From a virus, in the IMG/VR virus record IMGVR_UViG_3300029922_000165, positions 1 to 38,344 of that record: DNA of 38,344 bases; one strand, 5' to 3'. A program made the position numbers and the translations under genes. The notes beneath the pieces were generated by a model. That model was given only the letters and a program-made list of their open reading frames with translations. It did not search any database and was not told the origin of the DNA. Positions 1 to 7,454 of this stretch are shown one piece after another (the first letter of the stretch is position 1; every line of letters starts with the position of its first letter).

Positions 1-38
1 GCCGGGCGGTCCGCACGGGCCCCCCGGCAGGATTCGTT

Positions 39-65
39 GCGCCGTCGCGCGTCGAGCGACGGCGC
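39..65. repeat. Inverted repeat, 10-bp arms
   Basis: GCGCCGTCGC (39-48) and GCGACGGCGC (56-65) are perfect inverted copies with a 7-nt loop. No T-run follows, so a simple intrinsic terminator is unlikely. It could be an operator or simply a GC-rich hairpin. Confidence 0.5.
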
Positions 66-202
66 GCTCCTGTTGTCCTTTCGAACCGCCGCGGGGCTGC
101 CCCCCGTCCCTGCGGCGTTGCGGCCCGCGCCGCGCGCGTTCTGCGCGTCGCCTTCCCTCCCGGCGATGTTTCGCTCGTGGCGCGGGCCGGTTTTTGAGAT
201 CT

Positions 203-235
203 CGAGCGGCCCTTCCTTCCCGGGTCGGCCGCTCG
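203..235 (+). terminator. Hairpin followed by a T/G-rich tail, possible terminator
   Basis: CGAGCGGCC (203-211) and GGCCGCTCG (227-235) form a 9-bp stem with a 15-nt loop. The following 25 bases are rich in T but broken by G. That would suit a weak rightward terminator for a gene left of the window, just before the early operon. The T tail is not clean, so the call is tentative. Confidence 0.3.
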
Positions 236-270
236 CTGATTTGTTGGTTGGTTGTTTGTGAGTGAAGCCC

Positions 271-315
271 CCTCCGCCGATCCGTCATGGCCACACCCTG
301 ACGGATCGGCGGAGG
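271..315 (+). promoter_or_regulatory. 17-bp perfect hairpin covering the ribosome binding site
   Basis: Bases 271-287 and 299-315 are perfect inverted copies (17 bp, 11-nt loop). The 3' arm ends in GGAGG (311-315), the Shine-Dalgarno sequence for the GTG at 321. If transcribed, the stem would hide that site, so it may control translation of the first early gene. No T-run follows, which argues against a terminator. It could alternatively be a DNA operator. Confidence 0.6.
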
Positions 316-320
316 ACAAA

Positions 321-713
321 GTGTCCAAAAATCGGGACAAAATGACCATGAGCGTGAGTTCGATCGACGATAAGGCCGCGCGGCGGCTCGCCATGCTGGA
401 GACCTGGGCGCGGCGACGGGCCGGGACCGCCTTGGCCGCGCGCGAAGCCGTCGCCAAGGCCGTGGGTGTGAGCGCCGGCGCGCTCGAAAGAGTGCGGCGC
501 GGGCGCGTCAAAGGGGTGCGCGGCTATGTCGCCGCGCGCATCCAAAATGCATTTGTCGAGGCCATACAAAAAGAAATTAGGGGACTGGAACATGAGCTTT
601 TCCTGGCTCTGGCGCGCGGTTGCGATCCTGAAGGAGATGAGGCGGAGGCGACGTGCGTGGCGCTCCGCAAGGCCCGGGAACTGATCGGCGAGGCGAAGCG
701 CGCGGAGGGGTGA
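321..713 (+). CDS. Small HTH-like phage protein, first gene of the early operon
   Basis: A protein of about 130 residues with no function assigned. The middle part (AREAVAKAVGVSAGALERVR) reads like a helix-turn-helix: a helix, a VGVS turn and a second helix followed by basic residues. The C-terminal half is predicted helical and acidic. I chose the GTG at 321 because GGAGG lies 5 bases upstream; the longer frame from 252 has no such site, and ATGs at 342 and 348 are alternatives. Similar short proteins accompany methyltransferase and replication genes in phages of Alphaproteobacteria, from memory of the family style. It ends one base before the methyltransferase start, so the two are probably translated together. 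It may be an early regulator; this is inference. Confidence 0.6.
   Translation: MSKNRDKMTMSVSSIDDKAARRLAMLETWARRRAGTALAAREAVAKAVGVSAGALERVRRGRVKGVRGYVAARIQNAFVEAIQKEIRGLEHELFLALARGCDPEGDEAEATCVALRKARELIGEAKRAEG
322..339. promoter_or_regulatory. TGTCC/GGACA inverted repeat at the first start codon
   Basis: TGTCC (322-326) and GGACA (335-339) are inverted copies 8 bases apart, overlapping the GTG start at 321 and placed just after the large hairpin. The arrangement resembles a small repressor operator, and the HTH-like product of the gene itself is an obvious candidate to bind it. Five-base arms can arise by chance. Confidence 0.3.
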
Positions 714-714
714 C

Positions 715-3690
715 ATGCGGGCGGGGAGGGGGGAGATCATCGTTGACTCGTTTGCCGGCGGCGGCGGAGCTTCGCTCGGCATAGAGCGTGCGATCGGGCG
801 TTCGCCCGACATCGCGATCAACCATGACGAGGCGGCGATCGCGATGCACGCCGCCAATCATCCGGCGACGCGGCATCTGCAGCACAATGTCTGGAAGGTC
901 GATCCGTTGGCGGCGACGGGCGGCGCGCCGGTCGGGCTGATGTGGGCGTCGCCCGATTGTTTCCCGGCCGGGTCGCTCGTCCTGACGCCGGCCGGCTACG
1001 CGCCTATCGAGGAAATTGAAGTCGGCGACCTCGTGCTGACGCACAAAGGCCGATGGCGGCTGGTGACGGAGACGAGCAGCGCGCAGCGCCCGTTGGTCAC
1101 GCTACGCGGTCACGGACACCCTGGCTTGACGCTGAGCGTCGAGCATCCCGTTTGGGCGCGCCGTCGGCTGGACGTGTGGTCCAGCACGCCCCCGCGCGGC
1201 TATCGACGCTACCTTGATATGGCGGAATGGACGCCGGCCGCAATGCTCGACAAGGGCTGGTATTGGGCGTCGCCCGTCTCCTTCCCGCAAGCTGAGATCC
1301 CGGAAGTCGGAGGCCGAGGTTTTCCGCTCGACCTTCGCCTGCTGTGGCTCGCAGGTCGCTATCTCGGCGATGGCTGGACGCGTTTGACGGATACGCGGGC
1401 AGAAGTCGTCATCACCTGCGGCAAGCATGAAGTCGAGGGCTTGCGCTCTCGACTGTCCGTCTGGCCACGCGAGGGTGCGCGATCCGGACCGGGCGAGTTG
1501 ACGTGGCATGAGCGCGCGACCGGCACGGCCTACCAGTTCACCGCGAATCATCGCGGTCTCGTCGAGTGGTTGCGCGAGCATTTTGGCCATCGCGCGGAGA
1601 GTAAGCGCATTCCCGGATGGGCGCTTGGCCTGCCTGAACAGCAGAAAGAGGCGCTGGTCGCCGGTTATCTCTCGGCGGACGGCTGGCGAGCCGAGACGTT
1701 TTCGGAATGCCGAACGGTCTCGGCGGCCTTGGCCTTCGGCATGAAGGCGTTGCTCGGCGGCCTCGGCAAAGTCGTAATAGTCCACAAGGGCGCGAACGGC
1801 TCAAAAATCGAGGGGCGAGAAGTCGCCGCGCGGCCGATCTACATGCTGCGCTGGCGGCACGTAGGCGACGCCGCACACGAGCAGGTGTTCCGTGAAGACC
1901 TGCACCATTGGGCGCCGATCCGCGAGCAGATCGACGACGGGCTGTTCGGCCAAGTGTTCAACATCGGTGTGGACGAAGACGAGAGCTACGTCGTCGAGGG
2001 CGTCGTCGTCCACAACTGCAAACATTTCTCGAAGGCTAAGGGCGGCAAGCCGGTCGCGCGCAATATTCGCGATCTCGCCTGGGTGGTGGTGAGCTGGGCC
2101 CGCCAGGTGCGGCCGCGCGTGATCTGCCTCGAGAATGTCGAGGAGTTCCGCACCTGGGGGCCGCTCAACGTCGAAAACCGGCCGGACCCCAAGCGCCGGG
2201 GCGAAACGTTCCGGCGCTGGGTCGGCGAGCTGCACCGGCTCGGCTACCGGGTCGAGCATCGCGAATTGCGAGCCTGCGACTATGGCGCGCCGACGATCCG
2301 CAAACGGCTGTTCCTGATCGCGCGCTGTGACGGCTTGCCGATCGTCTGGCCGAAGCCTTCGCATGGCGATCCCAAGAGCGCGGACGTGAAAGCCGGCAGG
2401 CTGAAGCCGTGGCGAACCGCGGCCGAGATCATCGATTGGTCGCGGCCGTGCCCGTCGATCTTTCTGACGGCGCAAGAGGCGCGCGCGCTTGGCGTCAAGC
2501 GGCCGTTGGCGGAAGCAACCATGGCAAGGATCGCTAAGGGCGTGAAGCGCTATGTGCTCGACGCGGCCGAGCCGTTCGTGGTGACGATCAACCATAGCGG
2601 CGAGGGTTTCCGCGGGCAGGGGCTTGACGAACCGTTCCGCACGGTCGCGGCGGCTCGCGATGCGCATGGCCTTGTCGCGCCGGTGTTCGCCTACGGCCAG
2701 CAGGGCGGCGCGGTGCGCGACGCGCAATCGCCGATGAGCACGGTGACCGCGTCGGCGAAGGATACGAACGTGCTGATTGCGCCGCACCTGATGACGATGC
2801 GCAACGCGCAGAAGCCCTCCCTCGGCGCAAGCGAGCCGACGCATACGATCACCTCTGGCGGCGCGCATCTGAACCTCGTCGCGGCGCATCTGACCAAGTT
2901 CAATACGGGCAGCGTCGGCTCCGGCCTCGACGAGCCCGCGCCCACGGTGACGGCCAATTCGTTTCTGCAGCGGCCGGGCGGGGCGGCTCCGATGGGAATC
3001 GTCTCGGCGCATTGCAGCGCCTATTATGGCGACGGTGACGGGTCGACGGACCGCAGCGCGCCGGCCGACGAACCGCTGCGGACCGTGACGACGGAAAATC
3101 GTCATGCGGTCGTCGCGGCCTTCCTCGCCCAGCACAATAGCGGCGTCGTTGGGCATGAAGCGCGCGACCCGGTGTCGACCGTGACGCAGACAGGTTCGCA
3201 TCAGGCGGTCGTCTCGGCGGGGCTCATGAGCCTCAAAGGTTCGGAACGGCGCGGGGCGTCTATCGAGACGCCGCATGCGACGGTTACGGCGCAAGGCTGT
3301 CACAGCGCGGACGTGCGGGCCTTCCTGGTCAAATATTACGGCGAGGGTGGACAGGATCAGGCCGCGGGCGAGCCGCTGCACACCATTCCGACCCGCGACC
3401 GGTTCGGGCTCGTGACGATCGCCGGCGAGGTCTACGAGATCGCCGACATCGGCATGCGGATGCTGACGCCGCGCGAGCTGTTCCGCGCGCAGGGATTCCC
3501 CGATTCCTACGACATCACGACGGGGCCCGGCGGCCGGCGGCTGACGCAGGCCGAGCAGATCGGCCGTTGCGGCAATTCCGTCTGCCCGGATCTCGCCGAG
3601 GCGATCGTTGCGGCCAATTATCGCGCCGCCGACGCGAGGGATTTTCCGGAACGGGAGTTCGGGCCGCTGTTTGTCGGGGCGGCGGAATGA
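715..3690 (+). CDS. DNA (cytosine-5)-methyltransferase, intein-containing
   Basis: This enzyme transfers a methyl group from S-adenosylmethionine to cytosine C5. The 991-residue precursor has motif I (SFAGGGGAS, 12-20), the ENV motif VI (473-475), motif VIII (GAPTIRKRLFLIA, about 524-536) and the motif X region beginning GNSV (953-956). Motif IV with its catalytic cysteine is split by an intein at residues 82-434. Splicing would join SPD to CKHFSKAKGG and leave a protein of about 638 residues. Between motif VIII and the C-terminal motifs the target-recognition region is greatly enlarged by eight repeats (about 626-904). The start ATG is one base after the stop of the HTH-like gene, and the stop overlaps the DnaA-like gene (ATGA). 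The likely role is modification of phage DNA against host restriction. Target sequence cannot be predicted. Confidence 0.93.
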   Translation: MRAGRGEIIVDSFAGGGGASLGIERAIGRSPDIAINHDEAAIAMHAANHPATRHLQHNVWKVDPLAATGGAPVGLMWASPDCFPAGSLVLTPAGYAPIEEIEVGDLVLTHKGRWRLVTETSSAQRPLVTLRGHGHPGLTLSVEHPVWARRRLDVWSSTPPRGYRRYLDMAEWTPAAMLDKGWYWASPVSFPQAEIPEVGGRGFPLDLRLLWLAGRYLGDGWTRLTDTRAEVVITCGKHEVEGLRSRLSVWPREGARSGPGELTWHERATGTAYQFTANHRGLVEWLREHFGHRAESKRIPGWALGLPEQQKEALVAGYLSADGWRAETFSECRTVSAALAFGMKALLGGLGKVVIVHKGANGSKIEGREVAARPIYMLRWRHVGDAAHEQVFREDLHHWAPIREQIDDGLFGQVFNIGVDEDESYVVEGVVVHNCKHFSKAKGGKPVARNIRDLAWVVVSWARQVRPRVICLENVEEFRTWGPLNVENRPDPKRRGETFRRWVGELHRLGYRVEHRELRACDYGAPTIRKRLFLIARCDGLPIVWPKPSHGDPKSADVKAGRLKPWRTAAEIIDWSRPCPSIFLTAQEARALGVKRPLAEATMARIAKGVKRYVLDAAEPFVVTINHSGEGFRGQGLDEPFRTVAAARDAHGLVAPVFAYGQQGGAVRDAQSPMSTVTASAKDTNVLIAPHLMTMRNAQKPSLGASEPTHTITSGGAHLNLVAAHLTKFNTGSVGSGLDEPAPTVTANSFLQRPGGAAPMGIVSAHCSAYYGDGDGSTDRSAPADEPLRTVTTENRHAVVAAFLAQHNSGVVGHEARDPVSTVTQTGSHQAVVSAGLMSLKGSERRGASIETPHATVTAQGCHSADVRAFLVKYYGEGGQDQAAGEPLHTIPTRDRFGLVTIAGEVYEIADIGMRMLTPRELFRAQGFPDSYDITTGPGGRRLTQAEQIGRCGNSVCPDLAEAIVAANYRAADARDFPEREFGPLFVGAAE
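958..2016 (+). mobile_element. Intein with LAGLIDADG homing endonuclease
   Basis: This in-frame element encodes 353 residues (82-434 of the precursor). It starts with Cys followed by a typical block A (CFPAGSLVLTP, then IEEIEVGDLVLT). A block B-like SVEHPVW has the conserved His at intein position 63, with Ser where Thr is usual. Two endonuclease motifs, LAGRYLGDG (131-139) and LVAGYLSADG (233-242), mark a dodecapeptide homing endonuclease. Block F reads VFNIGVDEDESYVV, and the end is VVVHN followed by Cys+1. All splicing residues (Cys1, block B His, penultimate His, terminal Asn, Cys+1) are present, so it is probably active. Cys+1 (codon 2017-2019) is the methyltransferase's own catalytic cysteine, so the enzyme should be dead until splicing occurs. 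Whether the endonuclease still cuts is unknown. Confidence 0.93.
2590..3426 (+). repeat. Eight degenerate ~35-residue repeats in the methyltransferase
   Basis: The target-recognition region is made of about eight tandem units of 31-41 residues. Each carries an acidic-Pro turn followed by a T(V/I)T-like strand, a polar or His-containing loop and a hydrophobic (V)VxAxL-type strand, for example DEPLRTVTTENRHAVVAAFL and EPLHTIPTRDRFGLVTIAG. The units have diverged strongly, so the DNA is not an obvious tandem repeat. They may form a repeated beta structure that recognises one or several DNA targets; that is inference. Confidence 0.75.
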
Positions 3691-4250
3691 ACGCCCTCGT
3701 CCCGCTCACGCCCGTCGCGGGCCCCAACTACGCCGCGCGGCTGCGCGCGCATTATCGCGAGGTTTCGCGCCGGCTGGCGGAGGGCGGAACGGTCGAGGCC
3801 GCACAGGCCGTGAAGCCCGAGATGAGCCCGGCGCGGCGCGCTTACGCCGATTACGAGGAGATCTGGAGCGAACAGGTCGTGATGTTTGCCGCGCTCGTCT
3901 CGGCGGCCGTGTTGCTCGCCTGGCGCGAGGCCTGGCGCGGGCGCATGCGTCCTGTGCTGGGCGCGTCGACCTGGGTGCAGGTGCGGGTAGCGGCCGATTA
4001 TGGCGTGACGCGCGAGGAGCTGATCGGCCCGCAGCGCAAGCCGCGCTTCGTCGAGCCGCGGCAGGTGGCGATCTGGATCGTGTTTCGCTCGACCCGCGCC
4101 TCGCTGCCGCGCGTCGGCGCGCTGTTTGGCGGGCGCGACCATACGACCGTGCTGCATTCGGTGCGCCGGGTCGAGGCGCGGCGCGTGCGCGACGGCGAGT
4201 TCCGTCGCCGTACCGATCGTCTGATGAGACAGGCGGAGACGCTGACATGA
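3687..4250 (+). CDS. DnaA domain IV-like DNA-binding protein
   Basis: A 187-residue protein whose C-terminal half matches the DNA-binding domain IV of the bacterial replication initiator DnaA. It has VAADYGVTREELIGPQRKPR, then a region around RQVAIWIVFR, and the signature GGRDHTTVLH (148-157), which contacts the DnaA box in DnaA. The AAA+ ATPase domain III is absent; the N-terminal 90 residues are helical and not recognised. It sits directly upstream of the primase and helicase genes, so it probably binds the phage origin or modulates host DnaA. The start ATG overlaps the methyltransferase stop, and its own stop overlaps the next ATG. It may act as a stand-alone origin-binding protein or a competitor of host DnaA; the sequence does not decide. 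Confidence 0.88.
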   Translation: MNALVPLTPVAGPNYAARLRAHYREVSRRLAEGGTVEAAQAVKPEMSPARRAYADYEEIWSEQVVMFAALVSAAVLLAWREAWRGRMRPVLGASTWVQVRVAADYGVTREELIGPQRKPRFVEPRQVAIWIVFRSTRASLPRVGALFGGRDHTTVLHSVRRVEARRVRDGEFRRRTDRLMRQAETLT

Positions 4251-4600
4251 CCGTCTATGTCGACGACGTGCGACATGCTTTCGGCACGATGATCATGTGC
4301 CACCTATGGGCGGACGATCTCGAGGAGCTGCTCGTGATGGCCGACCGGCTCGGGCTGGACCGCCGCTGGCTGCAGGGGCCGCCGAAGGCGTCGTGGCTGC
4401 ATTTCGACGTTTCGTTGCGGAAGAAAGCCATCGCCATCGCGGCCGGGGCGGTGCTGACCGACAAATACGGGCCGCTCGAGCATCTGGCGCGGCTCGATAT
4501 CGCCTCGGGCGATCCGGCGCGGGTCAAGCGCGGCGAGGCGAAGTTGCGAACCCTCGCGGAGGCGCGGGCCGTGCGCGCGACCTCGGGAGCGGAGGCCTGA
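4247..4600 (+). CDS. DUF4031 family protein
   Basis: A 117-residue protein that begins MTVYVDDVRHAFGTMIMCHL and contains LWADDLEELLVMADRLGL and PPKASWLHFDVSLRKKAIAI, the pattern of the DUF4031 family found in many phages and bacteria. The biochemical role of the family is not established. The conserved acidic, His and Trp residues near the N-terminus and the WLHFD segment suggest a binding or catalytic pocket. It is tightly coupled to its neighbours: its ATG overlaps the stop of the DnaA-like gene, and its stop shares a base with the primase start (TGATG). This links it to replication or nucleotide metabolism by context only. Confidence 0.8.
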   Translation: MTVYVDDVRHAFGTMIMCHLWADDLEELLVMADRLGLDRRWLQGPPKASWLHFDVSLRKKAIAIAAGAVLTDKYGPLEHLARLDIASGDPARVKRGEAKLRTLAEARAVRATSGAEA

Positions 4601-5751
4601 TGCTCGCCCGCGCCGAAATCGACGAACTCTGCGCGCGCGTAAATTTGCGCGAGCTGGCGGGGCGCTTGGGGGCGCAGTTCCGAGGCAAGTCGCGGTATGG
4701 CTCGTGCCCGATCTGCGGCGGCGGGAAAAGCGCGGCGCGGTTCGAGATCAAGCGCGAGCCGGCGGGCGAGGCGTGGGTGTGCGCGGTCTGCGCCGACGGC
4801 GGCGATGCGATCAAGCTGGTGATGCGGGTCAAGCATCTCGGCTTTTCGGCCGCGGTCGCCGAGCTCGGCGGTGCCCCCTCCCTCTCGCCCGAGGAGGCGC
4901 GCCGGCTCGAGGACAAGCGCAACGCGGAGCGGGCGCGGCGCGAGGCCGAAGCCGAGCGCTATCGCGAGCGCGCGCGGCGCGAGCTCTATGGGCTGTGGAA
5001 GGCCTCGCCGCCGTTCTCGGGGACGCCGGTCGAGGCCTATTTGCGCGAGCGCGGGCTGACGTGGCGGCTCGGCGACCTGGTGCTGCGCTATGCTGCGGAT
5101 CTGCCCTATCTCCACGGCGAAACGATCGACGAGACGGGCCGCAAGGCGGGGCGCGTGATCCACCGCGGGCCGGCGATGCTGGCGGCGTTCGTCGGCGCGG
5201 ACGGGCGGTTTCTCGGCCTGCATCGCACCTGGATCGATGCGCAGCGGCCGGGCGCGAAGGCTCAGATATTCGACCCCGACAGCGGCGAGGCGCTGCCTTC
5301 GAAGAAAATGCGCGGCTCCAAACAGGGCGGCTTTCTGCGGCTGACGCGCGGCGGCGACCCGGCGCTGATCTATGCCGGCGAGGGCATAGAGACGACGTTG
5401 TCGGCGCGCGAGGCGATGCGCGACGACGCGCTCTATGTCGCCGCCGGCGATCTCGGCAACCTCGCCGGGCCCTCGTTGGAAAGCGTGACGCACCCGAGCC
5501 TGCGGCATGCGAGCGGGCGCGCGATGCGTGTGCCAGGCCCGGAACCTGATTTTTCCGGCGCGGCGATGCCCGTGCCTGAGGCGTGCCGCGAGCTGGTGCT
5601 GCTCAAGGATGGCGACAGCGATCCGTTTGCGACCGACCTCGCGATGACGCGGGCGGTGGCGCGGCATGCGCGGGTGGGGCGGAAGGTGCGCGTCGCCGCG
5701 GCGGCCGCCGGGGCGGATTTCAACGACATGCTGATGCTGACGGGGACGTGA
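4600..5751 (+). CDS. DNA primase, zinc-finger and Toprim domains
   Basis: A 383-residue primase that would make RNA primers for phage DNA replication. The N-terminus has a zinc-binding site with CPIC (36-39) and CAVC (61-64), as in CHC2-type primases. A charged coiled segment follows (about 98-130). The Toprim fold is shown by LIYAGEGIETTLSA (EGIET 261-265) and an acidic DGDSD (337-341) preceded by hydrophobic residues; both are metal-binding elements of this fold. DFND (373-376) lies near the end. No helicase domain is present; that function is supplied by the next gene, whose ATG overlaps this stop. The split primase/helicase pair is common in phages. Confidence 0.88.
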   Translation: MLARAEIDELCARVNLRELAGRLGAQFRGKSRYGSCPICGGGKSAARFEIKREPAGEAWVCAVCADGGDAIKLVMRVKHLGFSAAVAELGGAPSLSPEEARRLEDKRNAERARREAEAERYRERARRELYGLWKASPPFSGTPVEAYLRERGLTWRLGDLVLRYAADLPYLHGETIDETGRKAGRVIHRGPAMLAAFVGADGRFLGLHRTWIDAQRPGAKAQIFDPDSGEALPSKKMRGSKQGGFLRLTRGGDPALIYAGEGIETTLSAREAMRDDALYVAAGDLGNLAGPSLESVTHPSLRHASGRAMRVPGPEPDFSGAAMPVPEACRELVLLKDGDSDPFATDLAMTRAVARHARVGRKVRVAAAAAGADFNDMLMLTGT

Positions 5752-7454
5752 TGGACGGGCGGGACGAAGTGCGGCGCGCGATTATGGACGCGCGCGAGTT
5801 CGACGAGGAGGACGCGTTCGACGCGTCCGAGCCGGCCGCGCCGTCGGGCGGTGTCGACGCGGCTGCGGTCGAGCGCTGCGCGGCGCTCGATCTGTCAGAC
5901 ACCGACAATGGACGCCGGCTGATCGAACATTTCGGCCGCGATCTCGTCGTGGTGGCGCTCGACGAGGACGCCGGCGGCGTGTGGATGAGCTGGGACGGCA
6001 GGCGCTGGGACCGCGAGGAGGGCCTCGCCGGCGCGACCAAAACCGCGCAGGAAGTCGGGCCGCGCATCGCGCTCGAGGCGCAATATCTGCGCGCCACGCC
6101 GGAAGAAAAGCGGGTGATCGACGCAGCCGGCGCGTTCGCGCTCGACGACGACGGCGAGGCGGCGCGGGAAGCGCGCGCGGCGGCCAAAGCCGCCAGGGCT
6201 GCGCTGAGCGTGCGCAAGCGCAAGCGCTGGGCGTTTGCGACGACCTCGAAGAACTCGGCGCGCATCAACGCCATGCTGTCGATGGCCGCTCCGCATCTGC
6301 GCCGCGCGCCCGATCAGTTCAACGCCGACCCGCTGCTGGTCGTGACGAATTCGCATTCGCTGCGTTTCGTGGTCGAGGACGATCTCGAATGTCCCGACCC
6401 TGACGTGACGCGGCGCAAGGCGCGGCTTGAAGTGTTCGCTGGGTTTCGGCGCGACGATTATGCGACCGGACTGACGCCTTGCGACTATGACGCGAACGCC
6501 AAAGCGCCGAAGTGGGAGAAGTTCCTGCGCCAATGCATGCCCGACGACGATTTGCGCCGCACCTTGCAGGTCTATACGGCGACGGGATTGTTGGGGCGGC
6601 TCGAGCAGCGGCTCGCCTATCATTACGGGCTCGGCGCCAATGGCAAGAGCGTGTTCCTGGCGGTGCTGGCGGGCGTGCTCGGGCCCTCGCTATCGGTCGG
6701 TATGCCCAAAGAGACGATCATGGGGCAGGGCGAGCGTGGCGCGGGCCAGGCCTCGCCCGATCTTGTTCGCTTGTTTGGCCGGCGCACGGTGCGCATAGAC
6801 GAGCTGAAGGACGGCGAGGCGCTGCGGGAGGATCTGGTCAAGCGGCTGACCGGCGGCGACCCGATGATCGTTCGCGGGCTCTATAGCGGCTATCTCGAAT
6901 TCCCCAATGTCGCGACGCCGCATATGAGCGGCAATGGACAGCCGAAGATCGACGGCACCGACGAGGGCATCTGGCGACGCATCATCGTGCTGCACTGGTC
7001 GGTGACGATTCCCGAGGCGCAACGGCGCGATTTCAACGAAATGGTCGCCGATCTGCTGAGCGAGCGCAGCGGGATTCTCAACTGGCTGATCGACGGCGCC
7101 ATCGACTATCTCGAGAATGGCCTGACGATCGCGCCCTCGGCGCGTGAGGCGACCGAAGAATATCGCGCCGAAATGGACCCGGTGCGCGAGTTCCGCGAGC
7201 GCTGCCTGGTGAAGAGGCCGGGCGGGCGCGTGCAGGCTTCGCGATTGTTTCAGATCTATCTGAAGTGGGCGAAGGCGAACAACCGCAGCGAATTTTCGGT
7301 GACGCGCTTCGGGCGCGAGGTCAAGCGCTGGGTGCAGCGCGACGACAAGGGCTCGGCGCGGTTCTACATCGATGTCGAATTGAGCGAAGGCGCGCTGGAG
7401 TTGGAAGGCGCGGGCTCGGCGGCTCCGGTTGATGATTGGCGGGGGCGGGAATGA
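5751..7454 (+). CDS. SF3 (D5/P4-type) replicative helicase
   Basis: A 567-residue protein with a C-terminal superfamily 3 helicase core. The Walker A motif is GLGANGKS (293-300), Walker B is VRIDEL (347-352), and motif C with the sensor Asn is MSGNGQP (392-398), followed by DEGIWRR (404-410), the probable arginine finger. This is the arrangement of D5/P4-type phage and plasmid helicases, which form hexamers and unwind DNA at replication forks. The first 150 residues are acidic and then rich in Ala, Glu and Arg, probably a linker to the primase partner. The C-terminal 100 residues include a winged-helix-like segment typical of the family. Its start overlaps the primase stop and its stop overlaps the adenine methyltransferase start. 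Confidence 0.92.
   Translation: MDGRDEVRRAIMDAREFDEEDAFDASEPAAPSGGVDAAAVERCAALDLSDTDNGRRLIEHFGRDLVVVALDEDAGGVWMSWDGRRWDREEGLAGATKTAQEVGPRIALEAQYLRATPEEKRVIDAAGAFALDDDGEAAREARAAAKAARAALSVRKRKRWAFATTSKNSARINAMLSMAAPHLRRAPDQFNADPLLVVTNSHSLRFVVEDDLECPDPDVTRRKARLEVFAGFRRDDYATGLTPCDYDANAKAPKWEKFLRQCMPDDDLRRTLQVYTATGLLGRLEQRLAYHYGLGANGKSVFLAVLAGVLGPSLSVGMPKETIMGQGERGAGQASPDLVRLFGRRTVRIDELKDGEALREDLVKRLTGGDPMIVRGLYSGYLEFPNVATPHMSGNGQPKIDGTDEGIWRRIIVLHWSVTIPEAQRRDFNEMVADLLSERSGILNWLIDGAIDYLENGLTIAPSAREATEEYRAEMDPVREFRERCLVKRPGGRVQASRLFQIYLKWAKANNRSEFSVTRFGREVKRWVQRDDKGSARFYIDVELSEGALELEGAGSAAPVDDWRGRE

Larger units (their letters stand above)
1..270. other. Leader region without a convincing gene
   Basis: No convincing coding sequence is seen. 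An open frame at 37-261 is rich in Arg, Pro and Ala, has no good ribosome binding site and no recognisable family, so it is not called. The stretch is very GC-rich up to about 235, then turns T/G-rich (236-260). It carries two inverted repeats, listed separately, and leads into the hairpin at 271-315. It probably contains the early promoter, but no clear -35/-10 pair could be picked out. Confidence 0.5.

Noticed and set aside
37-261. Open frame of 74 codons at the left end
   Set aside because: Rich in Arg, Pro and Ala, no ribosome binding site and no family; typical of a chance frame in GC-rich DNA.
252-320. Upstream start for the HTH-like gene
   Set aside because: It would begin before the large hairpin without a ribosome binding site; GTG 321 has GGAGG five bases upstream.
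1801-3381. Long leftward frame opposite the methyltransferase
   Set aside because: Arg/Ala-rich mirror of a well-supported gene; no family pattern. The same holds for the leftward frames at 4255-5667, 14333-16354, 20861-21994, 28855-30537, 31916-33226 and 36550-38175.
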